A DNA stretch of 64,000 nucleotides from Bacteroides congonensis. Lineage in GTDB: Bacteria; Bacteroidota; Bacteroidia; Bacteroidales; Bacteroidaceae. Positions 54,801 through 61,800 of the stretch are shown piece by piece (the first letter of the stretch is position 1; every line of letters begins with the position of its first letter). The translations under genes were made by a program, and so were the position numbers. The notes beneath the pieces are model-generated. The model was not told the DNA's origin, ran no database searches, and saw only the letters and a program-made list of their open reading frames with translations. Where the stretch lies: contig NZ_FQXY01000009.1 of assembly GCF_900130125.1 (NCBI RefSeq), forward strand, positions 248,001 through 312,000. The letters are read 5' to 3'.

Positions 54801-55211
54801 CAGAAAACACTGTTTGACTGGAGTAAAGAGGATGACGAACAAATCCGCTATTATTCAGGAACTGCGATTTATAAAACCATGTTCCGTTGGAAGAATAAGC
54901 TGAAGAAAGACCGAAAAGTCTGGCTGAACTTGGGGAAGATATGCGATATAGCAACAGTTCGTGTGAATGGAATAGATTGTGGCACTGTTTGGACGGCTCC
55001 TTATCGGGCTGATATAACCGCAGCTTTGAAAAAAGGAATGAATGAGCTTGAAATAGAAGTGACGAACACGTGGGCGAATGCATTGCAAGGAGCCGATGAA
55101 GGAAAAGCACCGTTTGACGGGATCTGGACGAACGCTAAATATCGCAGGGCAGAGAGAACGTTGCTTCCGGCAGGATTGCTTGGTTCTTTGGGTTTTTCTA
55201 TCACAGATTAA
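51897..55211 (+). CDS. GH106 alpha-L-rhamnosidase
   Basis: 1104 aa with signal peptide ending SADAQ. The N-terminus of the mature protein (SDEAKPWTFWYWMYGAVSKEGITADLEAMKHAGLGG) is the GH106 opening of its TIM barrel. Further family blocks are GGGKGLECDKFDP, MHVDSWECGSQNW, FSAECVAPTMVSDGL and IQAEGFTEVRGTWNEYPGM. C-terminal sandwiches (about 940-1104) end with a galactose-binding-like domain (VNGIDCGTVWTAPYRADITAALKKG). It removes alpha-L-rhamnose. From memory, the B. thetaiotaomicron homologue acts on chain B of RG-II and lies in the same order beside an esterase, a GH139 and a GH2, as it does here. First gene of its operon. Confidence 0.88.
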   Translation: MKSRLKQRIFAISLLAWTAFCSADAQQTRSLRDQFQNPSDEAKPWTFWYWMYGAVSKEGITADLEAMKHAGLGGTYLMPIKGINEGSQYNGKAQQLTPEWWEMVRFSMEEADRLGLKLGMHICDGFALAGGPWITPKESMQKVVWSDTIVNGGKLDALRLPQPEAYENYYEDIALFALPVEDEVDEMPAKITCVNLAITDNIKPAQTVNMDAAGVIRSSYPCYIQYEYGQPFTCRNIEIVLNGNNYQAHRLKVMASDDGVNYRFVKQLVPARQGWQNTDENSTHSIPATTARYFRFYWTPEGSEPGSEDMDAAKWKPNLKIKQLRLHREARLNQWEGKAGLVWRVAESTKEREIGKKDCYSLSQIINLTEQYNNIPASHSKEKTLTAILPEGKWKLLRMGHTATGHTNATAGGGKGLECDKFDPATVRKQFDNWFAQAFVKTNPEVARRVLKYMHVDSWECGSQNWNHNFATEFKKRHGYDLIPYLPLLAGIPMESAERSEKILRDVRTTIAELVVDVFYQVLADCAKEYDCQFSAECVAPTMVSDGLLHYQKVDLPMGEFWLNSPTHDKPNDMLDAISGAHIYGKNIIQAEGFTEVRGTWNEYPGMLKALLDRNYALGINRLFYHVYVHNPWLDRKPGMTLDGIGLFFQRDQTWWDKGAKAFSEYAARCQSLLQYGHPVTDIAVFTGEEVPRRSVLPERLVPSLPGIFGAERVESERVRLANEGQPLRVRPVGVTHSANMADPEKWVNPLRGYAYDSFNKDALLRLAKVENGRMILPGGASYKVLVLPNARPMNPEPVELSPEVKQKVNELKKAGVLIPAIPYMEDDFSAYGLERDLIVPEDIAWTHRRGELGDIYFIANQKEETRTFTASMRITGSRPECWNPVTGEIKTNPLYEQKDNRTEVTLTLAPNESVFVVFSTEEARNGYDSDTQKSWKEKKNSTGNIEEVAFEPEEYKVTFLNNGKEITQKTLFDWSKEDDEQIRYYSGTAIYKTMFRWKNKLKKDRKVWLNLGKICDIATVRVNGIDCGTVWTAPYRADITAALKKGMNELEIEVTNTWANALQGADEGKAPFDGIWTNAKYRRAERTLLPAGLLGSLGFSITD

Positions 55212-55219
55212 GATTTTAA

Positions 55220-55280
55220 GGCACGGATTACACGGCTCATAAGAATCGTGTTACGTAAAAACAACAGCGTAATCCGTGCC
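55220..55280. repeat. 12-bp perfect inverted repeat between GH106 and esterase genes
   Basis: GGCACGGATTAC (55220-55231) and GTAATCCGTGCC (55269-55280) are exact reverse complements around a 37-bp spacer that contains the partial complements CACG and CGTG. It lies in a 94-bp gap within the operon. The motif resembles a short sequence I associate with dispersed intergenic repeats in Bacteroides genomes; it could also weaken transcription into the next gene. Confidence 0.75.
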
Positions 55281-55305
55281 TGATTCATTATAATACAGTT
55301 AAAGT

Positions 55306-56739
55306 ATGAAAAGTTCAATGACTAAAACAGGTACAATATTGGCAAGCTTTCTGCTTTCTGCCTGCCTGTCAACACATGCGGAAGTAAAATTGCCTGCAAT
55401 CTTTTCCGACGGAATGGTGATGCAGCAACAGACAAATGCCAATCTTTGGGGAACTGCTACTCCCAATAGAAAAGTAACAGTAACGACGAGTTGGAATATG
55501 AAACAGTATGTAGCAACTGCCGACAAGAATGGTGCGTGGAAACTTACGGTTGCTACCCCCGAAGCAGGAGGCCCCTATAATGTCACCTTTGATGATGGAA
55601 GTAAAAAAACACTGAATAATATATTGATAGGTGAGTTATGGTTATGTTCTGGACAGAGCAATATGGAAATGCCGATGAAAGGATTCAAGAACCAGCCGGT
55701 GGAGAATGCCAACATGGATATTCTTCACAGTAAGAATCCTGAAATTCGCCTGTTTACGGTCAAACGTACTTCTACGTTTACTCCGCAAAATGATGTAGTC
55801 GGTTCATGGAAAGAAGCAGCTCCGGCCAGTGTTCGTGATTTCAGTGCGACGGCTTATTATTTCGGCAGACTGGTTAATGAAATATTAGATGTTCCGGTAG
55901 GTCTGGTGGTGGCAGCATGGGGTGGTTCAGCGTGCGAAGCATGGATGACAGCCGACTGGCTGAAAGCTTTTCCCGACGCAAAAATTCCTCAGTCGGAAGC
56001 GGACATTAAATCGAAGAACCGTACTCCGACAGTGCTTTACAATGGTATGTTACATCCACTTATCGGTATGACAATGAAAGGAGTGATATGGTATCAGGGC
56101 GAAGATAACTGGAATCGTGCACATACGTATGCAGATATGTTTACGACCTTGATTAACGGTTGGCGTGCCGAATGGAAACAAGGGGATTTTCCTTTTTACT
56201 ATTGTCAGATAGCCCCATATGATTATGGAATCATCACGGAAAAAGGAAAAGAAGTAATAAATTCCGCCTATCTTCGGGAGGCGCAGTCGAAAGTTGAACA
56301 TCGGGTGACAAACAGTGGCATGGCGGTATTGTTGGACGCAGGAATGGAGAAAGGAATTCATCCGGCAAAGAAACAGGTTGCCGGAGAACGTCTGGCACTT
56401 CTTGCCCTGACCAAGACCTATGGAGTGGAAGGAGTAAATGGGGAAAGCCCTTATTATAAAAGTCTTGAAATAAAGAATGACACGGTAGTCGTAAGCTTTG
56501 AACGTGCCGGAATGTGGATTAGCGGCAAGAACTGTTTCGAGTCGGAAAACTTCGAAGTAGCAGGTGAAGACAGGGTGTTCTATCCTGCGAAAGCCTGGAT
56601 TGAGCGTAGTAAGATGCTTGTGAAAAGTGAGAAAGTTCCGCATCCGGTAGCCGTCCGGTATGGATTCAAAAACTATGTGGAAGGAGATGTTTATTGTGAC
56701 GGTTTACCTTTAGGGTCTTTCCGCTCGGATAATTGGTAA
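55306..56739 (+). CDS. SGNH-type carbohydrate esterase (sialate O-acetylesterase family, SASA domain)
   Basis: 477 aa with signal peptide (about 1-25). A beta-sandwich (about 26-105) comes before the SGNH catalytic domain, with nucleophile S118 in LWLCSGQSNME, block III-like WYQGEDNW (about 264-271), and H352 in EKGIHPAKK as the catalytic His. It removes ester groups, most likely acetyl, from sugars; RG-II carries acetyl groups on its 2-O-methyl-fucose and aceric acid. Position between GH106 and the DUF5703 enzyme supports a role in removing acetyls that block those enzymes. It could be CE20-like, but family number is uncertain. Confidence 0.82.
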   Translation: MKSSMTKTGTILASFLLSACLSTHAEVKLPAIFSDGMVMQQQTNANLWGTATPNRKVTVTTSWNMKQYVATADKNGAWKLTVATPEAGGPYNVTFDDGSKKTLNNILIGELWLCSGQSNMEMPMKGFKNQPVENANMDILHSKNPEIRLFTVKRTSTFTPQNDVVGSWKEAAPASVRDFSATAYYFGRLVNEILDVPVGLVVAAWGGSACEAWMTADWLKAFPDAKIPQSEADIKSKNRTPTVLYNGMLHPLIGMTMKGVIWYQGEDNWNRAHTYADMFTTLINGWRAEWKQGDFPFYYCQIAPYDYGIITEKGKEVINSAYLREAQSKVEHRVTNSGMAVLLDAGMEKGIHPAKKQVAGERLALLALTKTYGVEGVNGESPYYKSLEIKNDTVVVSFERAGMWISGKNCFESENFEVAGEDRVFYPAKAWIERSKMLVKSEKVPHPVAVRYGFKNYVEGDVYCDGLPLGSFRSDNW

Positions 56740-56749
56740 TATAAAAAAC

Positions 56750-59062
56750 ATGAAGAGATTTTATCTGATTACAACCATACTGCTTATTGGCGTGTCGGCA
56801 CTTTGGAGCCAACATGCCAATGTCGTTTGGAATACCCCCAGCCGTAATTCTTCCGAATCCATGCCTTGCGGTGGCGGTGATATTGGTATGAATATATGGG
56901 TGGAAGATGGCGACATCTTGTTTTATGTAAGCCGAAGTGGTACGTTCGATGAAAATAACTGCCAACTGAAACAAGGTCGTTTCCGGCTTCGCCTGTCACC
57001 CAATCCTTTCAAAGAAAACAAAAGCTTCCGTCAGGAATTGAAATTGAACGACGGCTATGTCGAAGTTGAAGCCGAAGGTGCGCAAATACAGTTTTGGGTA
57101 GATGTCTTCCATCCGGTTATTCATGTCGAAATAGCGAATTCACAGCCTTTGCATACAGAAGTCTCTTATGAAAACTGGCGTTATCAGGAACGTCCTGTCC
57201 GGAAAGGAGAGGGACAACAGTGTTCCTACAAATGGGCTCCTCCGAAAGGAACGGTTACAAGTGCCGACTTCGTATCTCTGAAAAACAATGCGTCCGGCAG
57301 GAACAACCAACTTGTATTTTATCATCGCAACCCCGAACAGACAGTCTTTGATGTTGCCGTAGCCCAACAAGGGATGGACGAAGTGAAATTACAAATGATG
57401 AATCCCTTGAAGAATCTGACTTTCGGCGGAACTCTTTTCGGAGAGAACCTGGAATTTACAAATACTACGGATGGCATATATGCCGGAACGGACTACCGTG
57501 CCTGGAATTTTCGTTCTTCCAAAGCTACCCGCAAGGAACAGTTTTATATTGTACTACATACGGAACAGACAGAAACCACGACACAATGGGAACAAGGTCT
57601 GCAAACTGCTTTAGAACGAATTGTCCCAAAAGGGAAAAACTCCGCAAAGACCATAGTACAAGATAAAAAACAAACCCGTTCATGGTGGCACTCTTTTTGG
57701 CAACGCAGTTTTATCGTAGCGGAAGGAGAAGCACAGGAAATCACCCGGAACTACACACTATTCCGCTATATGCTGGGCTGCAATGCTTACGGTAGCGTAC
57801 CGACGAAATTTAACGGCGGACTGTTTACTTTCGATCCTTGCCATGTAGACGAAAAACAATCATTTACTCCCGATTACCGGAAATGGGGAGGTGGCACAAT
57901 GACCGCACAGAACCAACGTTTGGTATATTGGCCGATGCTGAAAAGCGGGGATTATGACATGATGTCCGCCCAATTTGATTTCTACAACCGGATGCTGAAA
58001 AATGCAGAGCTTCGTAGCCGTATATACTGGCAGCATGATGGAGCTTGCTTCAGTGAGCAGATTGAGAACTTCGGTTTGCCTAACCCTGCGGAATATGGTT
58101 TCAAGCGTCCTGATTGGTTTGACAAGGGATTGGAATATAATGCGTGGCTCGAATATGAGTGGGATACGGTGCTTGAATTTTGCCAGATGATACTGGAAAC
58201 AAAGAACTATGCGGATGCCGACATCACTCCTTATCTTCCTTTGATAGAAAGCTCACTCACATTCTTTGACGAACACTATCGTATGCTTGCATCCCGTCGC
58301 GGACGAAAAGCACTGGACGGTGACGGGCATCTGATTCTTTTTCCGGGTTCTGCCTGTGAAACCTATAAGATGACGAATAATGCCAGTAGTACCATAGCAG
58401 CCTTGCGGACTGTGCTCGAAACGTATGGAAAGAAAGAGGAGATGTTGAAAACAATCCCCCCGATCCCTTTGCGATATATAGAGGTAAAAGACTCTCTGAA
58501 TCCTGCATCTACCCCGGAACTAAGACAGACGATTTCTCCCGCTGTAAGTTGGGAACGCATCAACAACATAGAAACCCCGCAGCTTTATCCTGTATTTCCA
58601 TGGCGCATCTATGGAGTAGGAAAGGAAAAACTGGAAGTAGCCCGTAATACATATTTCTATGACCCTGACGCAATCAAGTTTCGTTCGCATACCGGATGGA
58701 AACAAGATAACATTTGGGCTGCCTGTTTGGGATTAACCGAAGAAGCGAAAAGACTATCCCTCGCCAAACTGGCCAACGGTACGCACCGCTTTCCTGCTTT
58801 TTGGGGGCCGGGATACGATTGGACTCCCGACCATAACTGGGGAGGTAGCGGAATGATAGGTCTTCAGGAGATGCTCTTGCAGACCAATGGAGAACAAATT
58901 CTTCTTTTCCCCGCATGGCCGAAAGAATGGAATGTGCATTTTAAACTGCATGCGCCGGACAAGACTACAGTAGAAGTTACTCTAAAAGACGGAAAGGTGA
59001 AGGATTTGAAAGTTTTGCCGGAAAGTAGAAAGAAAGACATTATTATAATGATTAAGAAATAA
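56750..59062 (+). CDS. DUF5703-type glycosidase, GH139 candidate (2-O-methyl-fucosidase of RG-II)
   Basis: 770 aa with signal peptide ending LWSQ. The N-terminal domain begins VVWNTPSRNSSESMPCGGGDIGMNIWVEDGDILFYVSRSGTFDEN, the DUF5703 pattern (beta-sandwich as in GH95/GH65-type enzymes). A helical region follows (about 330-700) with GCNAYGSVPTKFNGGLFTF, RLVYWPMLKSGDYDMM and PAFWGPGYDWTPDHNWGGSG, typical of an (alpha/alpha)6 barrel. By its place between the esterase and GH2 genes, and by my memory of the B. thetaiotaomicron order, I propose GH139, alpha-2-O-methyl-L-fucosidase. The assignment needs a search; GH95-like fucosidase or galactosidase is the alternative. Confidence 0.55.
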   Translation: MKRFYLITTILLIGVSALWSQHANVVWNTPSRNSSESMPCGGGDIGMNIWVEDGDILFYVSRSGTFDENNCQLKQGRFRLRLSPNPFKENKSFRQELKLNDGYVEVEAEGAQIQFWVDVFHPVIHVEIANSQPLHTEVSYENWRYQERPVRKGEGQQCSYKWAPPKGTVTSADFVSLKNNASGRNNQLVFYHRNPEQTVFDVAVAQQGMDEVKLQMMNPLKNLTFGGTLFGENLEFTNTTDGIYAGTDYRAWNFRSSKATRKEQFYIVLHTEQTETTTQWEQGLQTALERIVPKGKNSAKTIVQDKKQTRSWWHSFWQRSFIVAEGEAQEITRNYTLFRYMLGCNAYGSVPTKFNGGLFTFDPCHVDEKQSFTPDYRKWGGGTMTAQNQRLVYWPMLKSGDYDMMSAQFDFYNRMLKNAELRSRIYWQHDGACFSEQIENFGLPNPAEYGFKRPDWFDKGLEYNAWLEYEWDTVLEFCQMILETKNYADADITPYLPLIESSLTFFDEHYRMLASRRGRKALDGDGHLILFPGSACETYKMTNNASSTIAALRTVLETYGKKEEMLKTIPPIPLRYIEVKDSLNPASTPELRQTISPAVSWERINNIETPQLYPVFPWRIYGVGKEKLEVARNTYFYDPDAIKFRSHTGWKQDNIWAACLGLTEEAKRLSLAKLANGTHRFPAFWGPGYDWTPDHNWGGSGMIGLQEMLLQTNGEQILLFPAWPKEWNVHFKLHAPDKTTVEVTLKDGKVKDLKVLPESRKKDIIIMIKK

Positions 59063-59069
59063 AGGAATT

Positions 59070-61709
59070 ATGAATAAAAGACCGTTTTTAATCTTATCAG
59101 CTTTTTTGTTGCTGTTCTCATTGACAGAGAAAGGACAAGCGACAGAAACTTACCGTCCCGAGACATCGGTCGCCGGATTTATCCAGCTTCCCGGTAGTGG
59201 GCGACAAGTGTATAATTTCAATCCGGGATGGCGATTCTTTAAAGGAGATGTCCGTGGGGCGGAAGCCGTGGACTTTGACGACCGCTCCTGGGAAATAGTA
59301 TCTACCCCGCATACAGTGGAACTGATGCCTGCCGAAGCCAGTGGATGCCGTAATTATCAAGGCCCGGCATGGTATCGCAAGCATTTCGTGATTCCTTCCG
59401 AAACCAAAGGACAACGAGTGACTATTCATTTTGAAGCCGCCATGGGCAAGCAGATTATCTACTTGAACGGGAAGCGTGTTCAAGAGCATATCGGTGGCTA
59501 TCTGCCATTCACGTTAGATTTAACCGCCAATGGCGTACAGGCAGGTGACTCCTGTCTGCTTGCTGTCTTAACAGACAACAGCGATGACAAATCTTATCCC
59601 CCCGGTAAACGCCAGTATACCTTGGACTTTGCCTATCACGGCGGGATCTACCGTGATGTATGGATGATTGCCAAATCACCTGTTGCTATTACCGACGCTC
59701 TTGATTCCCAAACCGTTGCCGGTGGTGGAGTATTCGTACATTTCGATAAAATCAGCGATAAGAGCGCGCAAGTCTGTGTAAAGACTGAGTTACAGAATGA
59801 TGCACGACATCAGGAAACTGTCACCGTAGAAACCACTCTGACCGATGCAGACGGAAAAGTCATCAAACGTACTTCCGGCAAACTTTCCCTGAAACCCGGA
59901 GAAAAGAAATCTATCGGGCAACAAATGGAAGTGAAGAATCCGAAACTATGGTCACCGGACACACCTTATTTATATAGGATACAATCACGGATAAAGAAAG
60001 GCAATCAAACTATTGACGGGGGAATTACCCGTGCAGGCATCCGTCTTGCCGAGTTTCGTGGAAAAGACGGCTTCTGGCTGAATGGAAAGCCTTTCGGACA
60101 ATTGGTGGGAGCTAACCGCCATCAGGATTTCGCGTATGTAGGCAATGCTTTGCCCAACTCACAGCAATGGCGTGACGCGAAGCGTCTGCGGGATGCAGGA
60201 TGCACTATTATTCGTGTAGCTCATTATCCGCAAGACCCTGCCTTTATGGATGCCTGTGACGAACTCGGAATGTTTGTCATTGTAGCTACTCCCGGATGGC
60301 AATATTGGAATAAAGATCCGAAGTTCGGGGAACTGGTTCATCAAAACACCCGTGAAATGATTCGTCGTGACCGAAATCATCCGTCTGTCCTGATGTGGGA
60401 ACCGATATTGAATGAAACCCGCTATCCGCTTGATTTTGCCTTGAAGGCATTGGAAATAACCAGAGAAGAATATCCTTATCCGGGACGCCCGGTAGCGGCA
60501 GCCGACGTTCATTCGGCAGGTGTGAAAGAGCATTATGATGTAGTCTACGGCTGGCCGGGCGATGATGAAAAGGCGGACAGGCCGGAACAGTGTATCTTTA
60601 CCCGTGAATTTGGAGAAAACGTGGACGATTGGTACGCACACAATAACAACAACCGTGCAAGCCGTAGTTGGGGAGAACGACCGCTGCTTGTACAGGCATT
60701 ATCCCTGGCAAAAAGCTATGATGAAATGTACTGCACCACAGGTCTGTTTATCGGCGGTGCCCAATGGCATCCGTTTGACCATCAGCGCGGTTATCACCCT
60801 GACCCTTATTGGGGTGGTGTCTACGATGCTTTCCGTCAGAAGAAATACGCTTATGAAATGTTTCGCAGCCAGTCACCTGCCAATCTCGAACATCCTATAG
60901 CTGAATGCGGGCCGATGATATTTATTGCTCACGAAATGTCGCAATTCTCAGATAAAGACGTAGTAGTGTTCAGTAATTGTGATTCTGTGCGTCTTTCTAT
61001 TTATGACGGAACAAAAACATGGACGAAGCCTGTGGTTCACGCGAAAGGGCATATGCCGAACGCACCTGTTATTTTCGATGATGTATGGGATTTTTGGGAA
61101 GCGCGTGGATACAGCTATACCCAAAAGAACTGGCAGAAGGTCAATATGGTTGCCGAAGGTATTATCAACGGGAAAGTGGTATGCACACAAAAGAAAATGC
61201 CTTCCCGTCGTTCTACCAAACTGCGTATGCATGTGGATACACAAAAAGTCAACCTGGTGGCAGACGGCTCCGATTTCATTGTGGTAATTGCCGAAGTGAC
61301 CGACGATAATGGAAACGTACGCCGTCTGGCAAAAGAAAATATCGTATTTACGGTAGAAGGTGAGGGGGAGATTATTGGAGATGCCACAATCAATGCCAAT
61401 TCCCGTGCCGTGGAATTCGGATCGGCTCCTGTGCTGATCCGTTCTACACGGAAAGCCGGTAAGATAAAAGTAAAAGCACACGTTCAGTTTGAGGGTACAC
61501 AAGCTCCGACAGCCGCCGAACTGGAATTTGAAAGTATTCCGGCAGAACTTCCTTTCTGTTATGTGGAACAGGCTGTCACTTCACCAACAGTTAAAACAGG
61601 TTTTATAAACAGTAAATCCGAAGGAAAAGTACAACTGACCGAAGAAGAGCGCCAACGGGTATTGGACGAGGTGGAACGTCAGCAGACTGAATTTGGAACA
61701 GAAAAATAG
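59070..61709 (+). CDS. GH2 glycosidase (candidate alpha-L-arabinopyranosidase of RG-II)
   Basis: 879 aa with signal peptide (about 1-24). GH2 sandwich (about 50-210: WRFFKGDVRGAEAVDFDDRSWE, YHGGIYRDVWM), Ig-like (about 215-330) and TIM barrel (about 335-620), with acid/base E449 in LNETRYP and nucleophile E513 in REFGENVDDW. The segment around the acid/base (WEPILNE) departs from the usual GNES of beta-galactosidases. Two further Ig-like domains end the protein, with a basic/acidic helix at the C-terminus. It starts 7 bp after the DUF5703 stop. By synteny, as remembered, this is the enzyme that removes L-arabinopyranose in chain B. Last gene of the operon. Confidence 0.8.
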   Translation: MNKRPFLILSAFLLLFSLTEKGQATETYRPETSVAGFIQLPGSGRQVYNFNPGWRFFKGDVRGAEAVDFDDRSWEIVSTPHTVELMPAEASGCRNYQGPAWYRKHFVIPSETKGQRVTIHFEAAMGKQIIYLNGKRVQEHIGGYLPFTLDLTANGVQAGDSCLLAVLTDNSDDKSYPPGKRQYTLDFAYHGGIYRDVWMIAKSPVAITDALDSQTVAGGGVFVHFDKISDKSAQVCVKTELQNDARHQETVTVETTLTDADGKVIKRTSGKLSLKPGEKKSIGQQMEVKNPKLWSPDTPYLYRIQSRIKKGNQTIDGGITRAGIRLAEFRGKDGFWLNGKPFGQLVGANRHQDFAYVGNALPNSQQWRDAKRLRDAGCTIIRVAHYPQDPAFMDACDELGMFVIVATPGWQYWNKDPKFGELVHQNTREMIRRDRNHPSVLMWEPILNETRYPLDFALKALEITREEYPYPGRPVAAADVHSAGVKEHYDVVYGWPGDDEKADRPEQCIFTREFGENVDDWYAHNNNNRASRSWGERPLLVQALSLAKSYDEMYCTTGLFIGGAQWHPFDHQRGYHPDPYWGGVYDAFRQKKYAYEMFRSQSPANLEHPIAECGPMIFIAHEMSQFSDKDVVVFSNCDSVRLSIYDGTKTWTKPVVHAKGHMPNAPVIFDDVWDFWEARGYSYTQKNWQKVNMVAEGIINGKVVCTQKKMPSRRSTKLRMHVDTQKVNLVADGSDFIVVIAEVTDDNGNVRRLAKENIVFTVEGEGEIIGDATINANSRAVEFGSAPVLIRSTRKAGKIKVKAHVQFEGTQAPTAAELEFESIPAELPFCYVEQAVTSPTVKTGFINSKSEGKVQLTEEERQRVLDEVERQQTEFGTEK

Positions 61710-61724
61710 AACGATAAAAGATAA

Positions 61725-61752
61725 GAAGATAGTGATTCCGGTCACTATCTTC
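61725..61752. repeat. Perfect 11-bp hairpin between GH2 and the hybrid sensor gene
   Basis: GAAGATAGTGA (61725-61735) and TCACTATCTTC (61742-61752) are exact reverse complements with a 6-nt loop, TTCCGG. An A-run rather than a T-run follows on the plus strand, so terminator strength is doubtful. The GATAGTGA/TCACTATC core also occurs in the repeat cluster at 6713-6792. Confidence 0.7.
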
Positions 61753-61763
61753 AAAAAATATTG

Positions 61764-61771
61764 TATCTTTG
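61764..61771 (+). promoter_or_regulatory. -7 box of the hybrid two-component sensor gene
   Basis: TATCTTTG matches TAnnTTTG, 30 bp before the ATG at 61801. The sensor gene therefore seems to have its own promoter rather than being read from the GH operon. Confidence 0.65.
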
Positions 61772-61800
61772 ACTACATTTAATTCCAATGATGACCATAA

